The notes under the pieces are model-generated. The model worked only from the letters and a program-made list of their open reading frames with translations, made no database searches and had not been told where the DNA came from. The position numbers were made by a program, and so were the translations under genes. 64,000 nucleotides of DNA from Mesorhizobium sp. (GTDB taxonomy: Bacteria > Pseudomonadota > Alphaproteobacteria > Rhizobiales > Rhizobiaceae). The stretch is taken from contig NZ_JANJTZ010000050.1 in the NCBI RefSeq assembly GCF_024710845.1, positions 62,001-126,000 on the forward strand. The letters run 5' to 3'. Positions 1 to 10,101 of the stretch are shown here, in pieces. How positions within the stretch are numbered: the stretch's first letter is position 1; every line of letters begins with the position of its first letter.

Positions 1-251
1 ATCACCTTGGCGAATTCGGGATACGACGACGGTTCGACGGCCACCCATCCGAGCGCCTTGGCGTGACCGACCGTGCCTTCGTAGCTCAGCCGCTCTGGCA
101 CGCAGGCCTCCCTGAATGTCTCGACGAACGCAGCCGAAAACGGGTTCGCGGCCGCTTCACAAACGTTGACGCTTGCAAGCAGAACGAGCCCCAACAGCCC
201 GGCAGGAATCCTGGTCCGATTTCGATCGTGTATGCTTGCGAGTGACTGCAT
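1..251 (-). CDS. Exported protein of unknown function (partial)
   Basis: Only the first 83 codons lie in the window; the gene runs off the left edge. The N-terminus has basic residues, then a hydrophobic stretch (GLLGLVLLASVNV) and a plausible signal peptidase I site, so the product is probably periplasmic or secreted. The mature part contains FVETFREAC. The ATG shares its A with the TGA stop of the preceding small membrane protein gene (TGATG), which argues for translational coupling. Base composition is less GC-rich than in sucC upstream. I do not recognise the family. Confidence 0.6.
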   Translation of the reverse strand, partial: MQSLASIHDRNRTRIPAGLLGLVLLASVNVCEAAANPFSAAFVETFREACVPERLSYEGTVGHAKALGWVAVEPSSYPEFAKV

Positions 252-571
252 CACGGATATTGCTTCATCCGACGAATTCGAAAGGCCAACGAGGCAAGTC
301 CAAGGAGAACCGAGAGAGGGTAGGCAAGATTGGAAAGTTCACCTATCAACGCCGCACCGACATCATTTCCGGATTTCCAAAGCCAGTTGACGAAGAACAT
401 CGGCAAATACCCCGAAACGAGCGCGCCGATCGCCAACCCGGAAATGGCGGCCGAAGGGCGTGCCGGAGTCAGGAACACGCCAAGAAGCATCGGAATGGCG
501 ACCACCAGTCCGACGCCCAGCAATGCCGGTAGCAGTTCGACGAGAACTGAAACCTGACCCCCAGCCTCCAT
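251..571 (-). CDS. Small integral membrane protein of unknown function
   Basis: A 106-residue protein with three probable membrane segments (about residues 8-34, 42-63 and 79-96) and a basic C-terminal tail (RIRRMKQYP). The chosen ATG lies 4 bp downstream of the sucC stop. A longer reading extends into sucC but adds only a low-complexity Ser/Arg/Thr stretch typical of a shadow frame. The gene overlaps its downstream partner as TGATG. Together the two look like an insertion between sucC and the expected sucD, but sucD would lie outside the window. Function is not known. Confidence 0.65.
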   Translation of the reverse strand: MEAGGQVSVLVELLPALLGVGLVVAIPMLLGVFLTPARPSAAISGLAIGALVSGYLPMFFVNWLWKSGNDVGAALIGELSNLAYPLSVLLGLASLAFRIRRMKQYP

Positions 572-575
572 ATCC

Positions 576-1769
576 TCAGCCCTTGACCGCCGCGACGATC
601 TTCTTCGCCGCGTCGTCGAGGTCGTCGGCCGAGATGACGTTGAGGCCGCTCTCGTTGATGATCTTCTTGCCGAGCTCGACATTGGTGCCTTCGAGGCGCA
701 CCACCAGCGGCACCTGCAGACCGACTTCCTTCACCGCGGCGATCACGCCCTCGGCGATGACGTCGCACTTCATGATACCGCCGAAGATGTTGACCAGGAT
801 GCCCTTCACGTTCGGGTCGGCGGTGATGATCTTGAACGCCGCCGTGACCTTTTCCTTGGAGGCGCCGCCGCCGACGTCGAGGAAGTTGGCGGGTTCCGCG
901 CCGTAGAGCTTGATGATGTCCATCGTCGCCATAGCCAAGCCGGCGCCGTTGACCATGCAGCCGATATTGCCGTCGAGCGCGACATAGGCGAGGTCGTATT
1001 TGGAGGCCTGGATCTCCTTCTCGTCCTCTTCCGTCGTGTCGCGCAGTTCCATGATCTCGGGATGGCGGAACAGCGCGTTGTTGTCGAACGACACCTTGGC
1101 GTCGAGCACGCGCAGCCGGCCGTTCTTCATCACGATCAGCGGGTTGACCTCGAGCAGGCTCATGTCCTTCTCGACGAAGGCCTTGTAGAGGATCGGGAAC
1201 AGGCTCTCGCCGTCCTTCGCCGCGTCGCCCGAGAGCCCGTAGGCCGCGTTGATCTTCTTCACGTCGTCGGCCGTCACGCCCTTCAGCGGGTCGATGGCGA
1301 TGGTGACGATCTTCTCCGGCGTGTCGTGGGCAACAGCTTCGATGTCCATGCCGCCTTCGGTCGAGACGACGAAGGCGACCTGGCCGACCGAGCGGTCCAC
1401 CAGAAGCGAGAGATAGAGCTCGCGGTCGATGTCTGCGCCGTCTTCGATGTAGAGCCGGTTCACCTGCTTGCCCGCATCGCCCGTCTGCTTGGTGACGAGG
1501 GTGTTGCCCAGCATCTCCTTGACGTTGTGCACGACCTCGTCGATCGACTTCGACAGCCGCACGCCGCCCTTGGCGGTCGCCGGCAGTTCCTTGAACTTGC
1601 CCTTGCCGCGGCCGCCGGCGTGGATCTGGCTCTTCACCACATAGAGCGGGCCGGGCAGCGAGCGCGCCGCGTTCTGCGCCTCGTCGGCCTTGAGGATCGC
1701 CACGCCGTCAGCGACCGGCGCGCCGTAGCTCTTGAGGATCTGCTTTGCCTGGTATTCGTGGATGTTCAT
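576..1769 (-). CDS. sucC: Succinate-CoA ligase (ADP-forming) subunit beta
   Basis: Beta subunit of cytosolic succinyl-CoA synthetase, which couples succinyl-CoA cleavage to nucleoside triphosphate synthesis in the TCA cycle. The 397 residues match the family (about 388-398). The N-terminal ATP-grasp domain opens [12 protein letters not shown] and carries the glycine-rich nucleotide loop [10 protein letters not shown] near residue 51. The C-terminal CoA-ligase domain has LDVGGGA and [11 protein letters not shown]. It lies 12 bp downstream of mdh on the same strand, the common alphaproteobacterial TCA operon order. The alpha subunit gene does not follow directly: two small genes intervene before the window edge. 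Confidence 0.97.
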   Translation of the reverse strand: MNIHEYQAKQILKSYGAPVADGVAILKADEAQNAARSLPGPLYVVKSQIHAGGRGKGKFKELPATAKGGVRLSKSIDEVVHNVKEMLGNTLVTKQTGDAGKQVNRLYIEDGADIDRELYLSLLVDRSVGQVAFVVSTEGGMDIEAVAHDTPEKIVTIAIDPLKGVTADDVKKINAAYGLSGDAAKDGESLFPILYKAFVEKDMSLLEVNPLIVMKNGRLRVLDAKVSFDNNALFRHPEIMELRDTTEEDEKEIQASKYDLAYVALDGNIGCMVNGAGLAMATMDIIKLYGAEPANFLDVGGGASKEKVTAAFKIITADPNVKGILVNIFGGIMKCDVIAEGVIAAVKEVGLQVPLVVRLEGTNVELGKKIINESGLNVISADDLDDAAKKIVAAVKG

Positions 1770-1781
1770 GGAGCGCTGATC

Positions 1782-2804
<1,023 letters not shown>

Positions 2805-2910
2805 TTAGGGCCTATTCGCACAGCCTGAAAACTGTGTGACATATGCCCGCGCCGCCGGCGCTGTGCCGGCGAAACCGGCGCAGGCATTAGGCCCGGACGC
2901 AAAAAAATTC

Positions 2911-2975
2911 AACCGATTCTTTCGGATTGAATAGTTTCAATCGGTTAATACTGTTTTGATTTACGTAAACGTCAA
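2911..2975 (-). promoter_or_regulatory. mdh upstream region: promoter with LiuR-like palindrome and a second inverted repeat
   Basis: Read on the minus strand towards mdh, TTGACGTTTACGTAAA (2975-2960) contains the perfect palindrome TTTACGTAAA. Its TTGACG could serve as a -35, with AGTATT 17 bp further as -10. The motif resembles operators described for MerR-family LiuR regulators of branched-chain amino acid and fatty acid catabolism. Next to it lie AACCGATT (2911-2918) with its exact inverted copy (2939-2946), and GATTGAA (2925-2931) with TTCAATC (2936-2942). This AT-rich block is surrounded by GC-rich DNA. The regulator assignment is inference. Confidence 0.45.
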
Positions 2976-2985
2976 AGTTTCAAGG

Positions 2986-3465
2986 TTAGGATTGCTTTCC
3001 ATCGACAAGCAGCCTGCCGATCAGCAGGAGGACCGGAACTGAAATCGCCAGGCCGGCGAAACCCGCGACGGCGCCGGAGAGGAAATCCGGGTCGCTCAGG
3101 CGCGCCGCGCCGCCGCTTGACGCAAGCATGAACAGACCGGCTGGCACGACCGCCAGCCAGGCCGTCGCCGTTCCGGGATGGTATCGCCGCAGCCATGCGG
3201 TCAGCGCAAGATGCGGCACGACGGCGTTGACCATCATCGCCGCAGCGAACCCCGCCATGATCGCCTCGGCCCGCGGCACATAGGGTACGGCGATGGCGAC
3301 CACCCAGAATACCACGGCGATGGCTGACGCGGCGAAGCGGAAGGCCCTCGCCGACACCATCGGCGCCAACCCCGGCTTGAATCCGGGCAGCCAGATCATT
3401 TCCTCGAGATTGTGCACTGTTACCGCCAGCGCCAGGAGAAGGGCAGCGCCGGCGGCGTAACTCAC
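2986..3465 (-). CDS. HXXEE domain integral membrane protein
   Basis: A 159-residue, almost wholly hydrophobic protein with about five predicted membrane segments. It carries HNLEE in its first helix region and NAVVPH further on, the signature motifs of the HXXEE family (PF13787), whose function is unknown. I chose the GTG at 3465 because it overlaps the zapE stop as GTGA, a typical coupled arrangement. A further upstream ATG at 3501 would add 12 residues inside zapE. The stop precedes a 238-bp gap before mdh. Confidence 0.7.
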   Translation of the reverse strand: MSYAAGAALLLALAVTVHNLEEMIWLPGFKPGLAPMVSARAFRFAASAIAVVFWVVAIAVPYVPRAEAIMAGFAAAMMVNAVVPHLALTAWLRRYHPGTATAWLAVVPAGLFMLASSGGAARLSDPDFLSGAVAGFAGLAISVPVLLLIGRLLVDGKQS

Positions 3466-4631
3466 GCCCTCGTCTCCCGGGCAGCCCGTCCCTCCACCCA
3501 CTCCCGGCTCTGCATCTCGTTTAGGCGCGACGCCGTGCGCGCGAATTCGAAGGCTTCGGTCACGTTCTCGCGCCCGGCATAGAGCCTGTCCGGCGGCGCC
3601 TCGGCGCTCGCCACAAGGCGGATGTGCCGGTCGTAGAGCGTATCGATCAGCAGGATGAAGCGCTTGGTCGCGTTGCGCCGCGTCTGGTCCATCACCGGGA
3701 TGTGGTCGATGAAGAGCGTGTCAAAACGCTCCGCGATCGCCAGGAAATCGCGCGCGCCCAGCGGCTCGTCGCACAGTTGCGCAAAGGTGAACCGCGCCGA
3801 TGGGCCAGAGGCGCGTGCGACCTTCACCTCGCGACCCATCACCGTCAGCGCCGTATGAGCCTCGCTGTGGCCCTCGGTCGCCGCCGCCCAGGCCTCGTCC
3901 ATCTGGCGGTCCGCCGCCGGGCCGAGCGGGGTGACGTAGACCGGCAGATGGCTGAGCTTCAGCATCCGGTAGTCGGTCGGGATATCCACCGCCACCACCT
4001 CGACATTGGCCTTCAGCGTCTGGATGAAGGGCATGAACAGGGCGCGGTTCAGCCCGTCCCGGTAGAGGTCGTCCGGCGCGACGTTCGACGTCGCGACGAG
4101 CGTCACGCCATTGGCGAACAAGGCCGTGAACAGCCGCGACAGGATCATCGCGTCGGCGATGTCGGTGACGGTGAACTCGTCGAAACACAGGAGCCGCGAT
4201 TCCTTGGCGATCGAAGCCGCCACCGGCGGGATCGGGTCGTCGCCCTTCGCCGTGCCCGCCTTCAGCGCCGCGCGGTGCAGGCCGATCCGGTCGTGCACGT
4301 CGGCCATGAACTCGTTGAAATGGGCGCGCCGCTTGCGCTTCAGCGGCGCCAGCTTGAAGAACATGTCCATCAGCATGGTCTTGCCGCGCCCGACGCCGCC
4401 ATGGACATAGAGACCGCGCGGCGCCGGCGGCGCCTTCTTGCGCGCGAAGAACCAGCCCAGCGCATTGGACTTGGTGGCGGCGTTCGTGGCGCCGAGTTCG
4501 ACGATCAGGCGGTCGAAGCGGGCGATGAGCGCTTCCTGCACAGGATCGCGCGTGATCTCGCCCTTCTCGACCAGCCGTCCGTATTCGTGCCGCAGCGAGG
4601 AATAGGCCGCCAGCCCTGCATGAGAGGTCAT
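3462..4631 (-). CDS. zapE: Cell division protein ZapE (AFG1-like ATPase)
   Basis: A 389-residue AAA-type P-loop ATPase of the AFG1/ZapE family, which in E. coli acts at the constricting Z-ring and whose mitochondrial relatives support proteolysis of membrane proteins. Walker A GGVGRGKT lies at residues 78-85 and Walker B LLCFDEF at about 147-153. The ATG at 4631 was preferred over 4706 because the longer form would overlap the upstream lipoprotein gene. The stop overlaps the GTG of the HXXEE gene, so the two are probably co-transcribed. In many rhizobia zapE lies next to mdh-sucC, as here. Confidence 0.93.
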   Translation of the reverse strand: MTSHAGLAAYSSLRHEYGRLVEKGEITRDPVQEALIARFDRLIVELGATNAATKSNALGWFFARKKAPPAPRGLYVHGGVGRGKTMLMDMFFKLAPLKRKRRAHFNEFMADVHDRIGLHRAALKAGTAKGDDPIPPVAASIAKESRLLCFDEFTVTDIADAMILSRLFTALFANGVTLVATSNVAPDDLYRDGLNRALFMPFIQTLKANVEVVAVDIPTDYRMLKLSHLPVYVTPLGPAADRQMDEAWAAATEGHSEAHTALTVMGREVKVARASGPSARFTFAQLCDEPLGARDFLAIAERFDTLFIDHIPVMDQTRRNATKRFILLIDTLYDRHIRLVASAEAPPDRLYAGRENVTEAFEFARTASRLNEMQSREWVEGRAARETRA

Positions 4632-4659
4632 GGAGACCGCACCCGAATGAATTGGCGAC

Positions 4660-5232
4660 TTATCTGGAGAAGCTGATCGGCTGACCGGTCGCCGTCTGGC
4701 CGTCATATTTCTCGGGACCCGAGGAATAGAGCCGCGCGACCACGTTGCCGGTATTGTCCTTCAGCACCACCTGCTTGCCGCCGACATTCCAGGCCGCGAC
4801 ATTGGCCGCGTCGCCCGGGCAGCGCAACGAGGCGGCACGGAAATCGGCCGCCTGCTTGGTCAGGCTCAGCATCATCTGGCAGCCGCCACCTCCGGTATTC
4901 ACCTTCCATGCGCCGACCATCGCCTCCTTGGTGACGTCGGGCGCACCGGCCGGCGGCGCAGGCGGCACGGCGGGGCCGGCGGCGAGCTGCGGATCGGTCG
5001 GGCTCGTTCCCGGCGCGGGCGGGAAGGCCGACGGATCGGTCGGGCCGGCCGCCGACGGCGGAGGAAGCTGGTTGGAGGTAACGGTTCCCGACGGTGCCGG
5101 GGTGAGGGGCTCGGGCCGTGTGTCGACGCGGTCGAAGCGCGAGGTGCTGCACCCGGCGATTGCAAGCGCCGCGCAGGCGATCAGCAGGCCGCGCGTTGCG
5201 TTGGGATGGAATCGGGCCATTTCACTCGCCAT
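4660..5232 (-). CDS. Omp19-like outer-membrane lipoprotein with AprI/Inh domain
   Basis: A 190-residue lipoprotein with lipobox LAIAGC (lipidated Cys at about residue 27), then a long Pro/Ala-rich spacer and a C-terminal AprI/Inh metalloprotease-inhibitor-like barrel from about residue 97. The domain keeps a Cys pair (GGGGCQMM and SLRCPGDAAN) and the ending LYSSG...DGQT...SR. The layout and this ending match Brucella Omp19, a surface-exposed lipoprotein reported to inhibit host proteases. The ATG at 5232 is preceded by GGAGAAG. The gene lies 28 bp upstream of zapE on the same strand. Confidence 0.85.
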   Translation of the reverse strand: MASEMARFHPNATRGLLIACAALAIAGCSTSRFDRVDTRPEPLTPAPSGTVTSNQLPPPSAAGPTDPSAFPPAPGTSPTDPQLAAGPAVPPAPPAGAPDVTKEAMVGAWKVNTGGGGCQMMLSLTKQAADFRAASLRCPGDAANVAAWNVGGKQVVLKDNTGNVVARLYSSGPEKYDGQTATGQPISFSR

Positions 5233-5407
5233 GTCGTCTTCTCCGCGGGGTGCGGACGCTGTGGGGCGCCCCGTCTGTCAGTCCAATCACTACAAACGTG
5301 GCGATGTTGCGAACGATTCGAGGCCAATAGGGTTAATATTTGGTTTTGGCGAGCCGAATCCGCCGGTCGGGACCGTATTTTGTGCCCGCGGCGACGGTGC
5401 GCCGCCC

Positions 5408-5845
5408 TCAGATCGCCTTGCCGGGGACGAAGACATAGCCCGAAGGTCCGACGACATGGCACTCGCGCAGCCCGTGCGCCTTGTCGATCGATCCGGACAG
5501 GACGACATGGCCCGCCGAGCGCGCCCGCGCCTCGATATCGTCCGGATCGACGCCGTAGACACGGATCTCCGCCCCGATGCCGCGCGCCTCGACGCCGTCG
5601 AACACGCCGAACATCTCATGGTCGCGATAGGTGTGGTCGGCGTGCAGCAGCAGGATCGAGCCGGCGAGGTCGACGACGCAGAAATCCGCGTCGGCATAGA
5701 CGATCCGCCCGCCGAGCACCTCGGCGCAGAACTGCCGCATCGGTTCGATCTCCGGCACCAGCAGGTTGAGGCCGAGACCGCGCGGCAAAGCCCGCCCGAA
5801 CTCGTCCGCCGGCATCCAGGCATCGCCGATGCGCTTCTTGACCAT
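5408..5845 (-). CDS. VOC family (glyoxalase/dioxygenase fold) protein
   Basis: A 145-residue protein of the vicinal oxygen chelate superfamily. It shows a single set of paired beta-alpha-beta-beta-beta units: NLLVPEIEPMRQFCAEVLGG at the start, ILLLHADHTY in the middle and ECHVVGPSGYVFVPG at the end. The acidic and His residues in these strands could bind a metal. The reaction cannot be told from the sequence. It is divergent from the metallo-beta-lactamase-fold gene, with 83 bp between the starts, and separated from the Omp19-like gene by about 175 bp. Confidence 0.75.
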   Translation of the reverse strand: MVKKRIGDAWMPADEFGRALPRGLGLNLLVPEIEPMRQFCAEVLGGRIVYADADFCVVDLAGSILLLHADHTYRDHEMFGVFDGVEARGIGAEIRVYGVDPDDIEARARSAGHVVLSGSIDKAHGLRECHVVGPSGYVFVPGKAI

Positions 5846-5928
5846 GGCTCACGACCTTTTCATCCTGCCCGCAATTCATTTCACTGCCTAGCGGTTGCGC
5901 GCAAGCGCGTTGCGCCTATGTCCTGACG

Positions 5929-7014
5929 ATGAAGAGACCCACTTTGCTTTCGAAACTGGCCTTCGGCGGCCGCAGCGACGCCTCCGCAACGCGCCGTGCG
6001 AAAGCAGACAACGCCTACTACGGCGGCCCGCCGTCAGATCATTTCGATGGCCGCCTGTTCTTCAATCCGCAAGGAAAAGAGCCGGCCTCTTTCGCCGACC
6101 TGCTGCGCTGGCAGTTCGGCGGCGGCAAGGCGAAGTGGCCCGCCGAATGGCCGAGCCCGCATCCCCCGGCAAGGCCGGAACCCCGGATCGCGCCCGAAGC
6201 GCTGCGGGTGACGATGGTCGGCCACGCCTCGCTGCTGATCCAGGCGGGCGGGCTGAACTTCCTCACCGATCCCGTCTGGTCGCAGCGCGTGTCGCCCTTC
6301 TCCTTCGCCGGCCCGAAGCGGATAAACGATCCCGGCATCGCCTTCGACGACCTCCCGCCCATCGACTATGTCCTGCTCACCCACAACCATTACGACCATA
6401 TGGATGCCGCGACGCTGGCGCGGCTGAAGGCCGCCCGCGACCCGCATGTGATCACGCCGCTCGGCAACGATGCCATCGTGGGCAGGGCCGCACCCGGCAT
6501 CCGTATCTCGACGCATGACTGGCACGAGCGGATCGATCTTGGTGGCGGCGTCGCCGTCCATGTCGAGCCGGCGCATCACTGGTCGGCGCGCGGCGCCGGC
6601 GACCGGCGCATGGCGCTATGGTCGGCCTTCACCATCGAGACGCCGGCCGGCCATGTCTATTTCGGCGGCGACACCGGCTTTCACGAGGGCCGCAACTACG
6701 GACTCGCCCGGGAGAAGCATGGCGGCTTCCGCCTCGCGGTCCTGCCGATTGGCGCCTACGAGCCGCGCTGGTTCATGGAACCGCACCACCAGAATCCGGA
6801 AGAAGCAGTTGAAGGATTCCGTCTTCTTGGCGCCGAACACGCCGCCGGCATCCACTGGGGCACGTTCCGCCTCACCGACGAGGCCGTCGACGAGCCACGC
6901 CAACGCCTCCATTCGGCGCTCGATGCTGGGGGCATCGCCCGCCATCGCTTCCGTGCCATGCAGCCGGGCGAGGTCTGGGATGTGCCGGCACTGGCACTGG
7001 ATGCGTCAGTCTGA
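5929..7014 (+). CDS. MBL-fold metal-dependent hydrolase (NAPE-PLD/UlaG-like)
   Basis: A 361-residue metallo-beta-lactamase-fold enzyme. The metal site THNHYDHMD (His152, His154, Asp156, His157) is complete, and later ligands are seen in PAHHWSAR, FGGDTGFH and IHWGTF. The N-terminal region with the Asn-Pro-Gln-Gly motif after GRLFF and the VGHASLLIQ strand match N-acylphosphatidylethanolamine phospholipase D-like bacterial hydrolases, commonly annotated as L-ascorbate-lactonase-like. No signal peptide is evident, so it is probably cytoplasmic. The substrate is unknown. Confidence 0.85.
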   Translation: MKRPTLLSKLAFGGRSDASATRRAKADNAYYGGPPSDHFDGRLFFNPQGKEPASFADLLRWQFGGGKAKWPAEWPSPHPPARPEPRIAPEALRVTMVGHASLLIQAGGLNFLTDPVWSQRVSPFSFAGPKRINDPGIAFDDLPPIDYVLLTHNHYDHMDAATLARLKAARDPHVITPLGNDAIVGRAAPGIRISTHDWHERIDLGGGVAVHVEPAHHWSARGAGDRRMALWSAFTIETPAGHVYFGGDTGFHEGRNYGLAREKHGGFRLAVLPIGAYEPRWFMEPHHQNPEEAVEGFRLLGAEHAAGIHWGTFRLTDEAVDEPRQRLHSALDAGGIARHRFRAMQPGEVWDVPALALDASV

Positions 7015-7056
7015 TTATCTCTAGCCATGGTCGCGCTTGGCGATCCTGGGGCGAAG

Positions 7057-7626
7057 ATGATGCGCATCAATTCGGTTGTTTTTGCCATGGCTTTTCTAGC
7101 CGTTAGCAACGCTCATGCGGGTTTCGTGGCCGACAAGGGAGCGGAAGCCGAAAAACTGGTGGAGAATGGCGATCCGCTGGCCGCCGTCGATGCACTGAAT
7201 GCGGCTATCGAAGCGGTTTGGCGGGACATGCCGTTGACTGTCCGTAATCTTCGCCACGTCAAATCCGCGATGGGCTACGGCGTCTACGCAGAGCGCGCCG
7301 ACAATGTCTACAAGTCCAATGAGACCGTTCTGCTCTATGCGGAACTTCTCGGCCAGATGCTTGGTGAGTCAGATCTCGGCGACAAGGAAGTGGGTATCGA
7401 CATCGATCTCGTGCTTATGAACGGCTCGGGAAAGCGCGTGTTTTCTGGCAAAGGCATTGTGAAGCTGCGCCAGCCGGTTCGGTATCTCAACAAGGAATTC
7501 ATGCTGAAGATCGACCTCACATTCAATGGCGCCCCCGCCGACAAGTATGTCGCTGCGCTGACGGCCCGAGATGTGCACTCGGACAAGACCACCAGTTTCG
7601 ACGTTGCCTTCGAGATCGTGGAGTGA
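7057..7626 (+). CDS. Exported protein of unknown function
   Basis: A 189-residue protein with a signal peptide (MMRINSVVFAMAFLAVSNAHA) and a mature domain of alternating short strands, including VYKSNETVLLYAELLG, IDIDLVLMNGSG, VAALTARDVHSDKTTSFDVAF. The last segment resembles the beta-sandwich ending seen in other rhizobial secreted proteins of unknown function. The start at 7057 puts the signal peptide at the N-terminus; an ATG at 7027 would add ten residues. GC content is visibly lower than in dapF or ftsY downstream. Function is not recognised. Confidence 0.7.
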   Translation: MMRINSVVFAMAFLAVSNAHAGFVADKGAEAEKLVENGDPLAAVDALNAAIEAVWRDMPLTVRNLRHVKSAMGYGVYAERADNVYKSNETVLLYAELLGQMLGESDLGDKEVGIDIDLVLMNGSGKRVFSGKGIVKLRQPVRYLNKEFMLKIDLTFNGAPADKYVAALTARDVHSDKTTSFDVAFEIVE

Positions 7627-7695
7627 GGGACGGACGGAACAACCGCTCCCCTTCTGCGTTGACCGGCAATGCCGGATCGGCTGAGGGAGCCTGCT

Positions 7696-7857
7696 ATGGT
7701 CAAGTGGATCGTCATTCTTCTCATCGTCGCCGCGGTCGCCAGCCTGCTCGGCTTCAACGCCATTTCCGGCGCGGCGATGACCGGCGCGAAAATTCTGATC
7801 GGCATCCTGCTGATCCTGTTCCTGCTGGTGATCCTCGGAATCGTCGTCATCGCCTGA
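7696..7857 (+). CDS. DUF1328 small membrane protein
   Basis: A 53-residue, very hydrophobic peptide with two membrane segments flanking the sequence [15 protein letters not shown]. Length and layout match the DUF1328 (YtjA) family of small membrane proteins. The ATG at 7696 is preceded by GAGGGAG. Members are often stress-associated, but no biochemical role is known. It stands alone between an exported protein gene and dapF. Confidence 0.8.
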   Translation: MVKWIVILLIVAAVASLLGFNAISGAAMTGAKILIGILLILFLLVILGIVVIA

Positions 7858-7936
7858 CGCAGCCGGCCTTGCGAGACTGGTAATTTCGGGCCGCTTCCGC
7901 CATATAGCGGCGAGTTCGCAGGGAAATTCGGCCGCG

Positions 7937-8818
7937 ATGGCTTCCGACGTGCAATTCGCCAAGATGAACGGGCTGGGCAACGAGATCATCGTCGCCGACA
8001 TGCGCGGCACGTCGGCGCGCGTCTCGCCCGCCGCCGCGGTTGCGCTCAATGCGGATCCGGCGACGAAGTTCGACCAGATCATGGCCATCCACGACCCGAA
8101 GACGCCGGGCACCGACAACTATGTCGAGATCCTCAATTCCGATGGTTCGCGCGCTCAGGCCTGCGGCAACGGCATGCGCTGCGTCGTCCAGGCGCTCGCC
8201 GCCGAAACAGGCCAGAAGCTGTTCACCTTCGAGACCGTCGCCGGCATCCTCTCCGCGCAGGAGCATGCCGACGGCACGATCTCCGTCGACATGGGCGTGC
8301 CGCGCTTCGAATGGGACCAGATCCCGCTCGCCGAGGAATTCGCCGACACCCGCGCCATCGAATTGCAGGTCGGACCGATCGATGCGCCGGTGCTGCATTC
8401 GCCCTCCGTTGCCTCTATGGGAAATCCGCACGCCATTTTCTGGGTCGACAGGGACGTGTGGTCCTACGATCTCGGCCGCTTCGGGCCGCTGCTCGAGAAC
8501 CACCCGATCTTCCCCGAGCGGGCCAACATCTCCATCGCGCAGGTGATCTCGCGCGACGCGCTGATCATGCGCACCTGGGAACGCGGCGCCGGGCTGACGC
8601 GGGCATGCGGTTCCGCTGCCTGCGCAGTGGCGGTCTCGGCCGCTCGCACCGGCCGCACGGAGCGCATCGTCAAGGTGACGCAGCCCGGCGGCACGCTCAA
8701 CGTCGAGTGGCGCGGCAACGACCACGTCGTCATGACCGGTCCGGCCGAGTGGGAGTTCTCCGGCACGTTCGACCCGGTCACCGGCGCCTGGGCGCGCGAC
8801 AAGGCGGCGGTCGCCTGA
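7937..8818 (+). CDS. dapF: Diaminopimelate epimerase
   Basis: Converts LL- to meso-diaminopimelate for lysine and peptidoglycan synthesis by a two-base, PLP-independent mechanism. Both catalytic cysteines are present: Cys76 in QACGNGMRC and Cys224 in [10 protein letters not shown]. The N-terminus [10 protein letters not shown] is diagnostic. Length is 293 residues, slightly longer than the E. coli enzyme (274), as usual in rhizobia. The stop overlaps the start of mtaB (TGATG), beginning a coupled series dapF-mtaB-ftsY-yciB. Confidence 0.97.
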   Translation: MASDVQFAKMNGLGNEIIVADMRGTSARVSPAAAVALNADPATKFDQIMAIHDPKTPGTDNYVEILNSDGSRAQACGNGMRCVVQALAAETGQKLFTFETVAGILSAQEHADGTISVDMGVPRFEWDQIPLAEEFADTRAIELQVGPIDAPVLHSPSVASMGNPHAIFWVDRDVWSYDLGRFGPLLENHPIFPERANISIAQVISRDALIMRTWERGAGLTRACGSAACAVAVSAARTGRTERIVKVTQPGGTLNVEWRGNDHVVMTGPAEWEFSGTFDPVTGAWARDKAAVA

Positions 8819-10101
8819 TGTCAGGCATCGACATCGTTACCTTCGGCTGCCGGCTGAACACCTACGAATCCGAGGTGATGCGCCGCGAGGCCAGCGCCGC
8901 CGGCCTCGGCGAGCTGGACGGTGGCGCGGTCGTGTTCAACACCTGCGCGGTGACGGCCGAGGCCGTGCGCCAGGCGCGCCAGGCGATCCGCAAGGCCCGC
9001 CGCGAAAACCCGCAGGCCCGCATCATCGTCACTGGCTGCGCCGCGCAGACCGAGCCCGGCACCTTCGAGGCGATGGACGAGGTCGATCTCGTGCTTGGCA
9101 ACGAGGAGAAGCTGAAGGCCAGTTCCTACCGCGCGCTGCCGGATTTCGGCGTCAACCTGTTCGAGAAGGTCCGCGTCAACGACATCATGTCGGTCAAGGA
9201 GACCGCGTCCCACATGGTCGACGCGATCGAGGGCCGGGCGCGCGCCTTCGTGCAGGTCCAGAACGGCTGCGACCACCGCTGCACCTTCTGCATCATCCCC
9301 TATGGCCGCGGCAATTCGCGCTCGGTACCGATGGGCGCGGTGGTCGAGCAGGTGAAGCGCCTCGTCGGCAACGGCTATGCCGAGATCGTGCTCTCCGGGG
9401 TCGACATGACGAGCTACGGCGCCGACCTGCCCGGCAGCCCGCGCCTCGGCAAGCTGGTGAAGGCGATCCTGCGCCAGGTGCCCGACGTGAAGCGTCTGCG
9501 CCTCTCCTCGATCGATTCCATCGAGGCGGACGCCGACCTGATGGAGGCGATCGCCACCGAGACTCGGCTGATGCCTCACCTGCATCTTTCGCTCCAGTCG
9601 GGCGACGACATGATCCTCAAGCGCATGAAGCGGCGCCATCTGCGCGACGATTCGATCCGCTTCTGTGCCGAGGTCAGGGCTCTGCGTCCCGACATCGTCT
9701 TTGGCGCCGACATCATCGCCGGCTTCCCGACCGAGAGCGAGGCGATGTTCGAGAATTCGCTCCGCATCGTCGAGGAGTGCGGGCTGACCCACCTGCACGT
9801 GTTTCCTTTCTCGCCGCGCGAAGGCACGCCTGCCGCGCGCATGCCCCCGGTGCGCCGCGACGTCGTCAAGGCGCGCGCCGCCCGCCTGCGCGCCGCCGGC
9901 GACGCGGCCCACGCACGCCATCTCTCCGCGCTGGTCGGCTCCACGCAGTCGGTTCTGGTCGAGCGCGACGGCATCGGCCGCACCGAGGGCTTCACGCTGG
10001 TGGCGATCGGCGCAGGCGCGCCGGGCGAGATCCTGCCGGCCCGCGTGACCGGCCAGGACGGCGCACGGCTGCTAGCCGAACCCCTGAGACAGGCGGCCTG
10101 A
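8818..10101 (+). CDS. mtaB: tRNA t6A37 methylthiotransferase MtaB
   Basis: A radical SAM enzyme that adds a methylthio group to N6-threonylcarbamoyladenosine at position 37 of tRNAs reading ANN codons. The N-terminal UPF0004 domain has Cys11 in FGCRLNTYES and further cysteines in NTCAVT and VTGCAAQ. The radical SAM cluster is C151, C155 and C158 (NGCDHRCTFC). A TRAM-like C-terminal part follows. The FGCRLN opening separates it from MiaB. Length is 427 residues. One-base overlaps with dapF upstream and ftsY downstream indicate coupling. Confidence 0.93.
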   Translation: MSGIDIVTFGCRLNTYESEVMRREASAAGLGELDGGAVVFNTCAVTAEAVRQARQAIRKARRENPQARIIVTGCAAQTEPGTFEAMDEVDLVLGNEEKLKASSYRALPDFGVNLFEKVRVNDIMSVKETASHMVDAIEGRARAFVQVQNGCDHRCTFCIIPYGRGNSRSVPMGAVVEQVKRLVGNGYAEIVLSGVDMTSYGADLPGSPRLGKLVKAILRQVPDVKRLRLSSIDSIEADADLMEAIATETRLMPHLHLSLQSGDDMILKRMKRRHLRDDSIRFCAEVRALRPDIVFGADIIAGFPTESEAMFENSLRIVEECGLTHLHVFPFSPREGTPAARMPPVRRDVVKARAARLRAAGDAAHARHLSALVGSTQSVLVERDGIGRTEGFTLVAIGAGAPGEILPARVTGQDGARLLAEPLRQAA

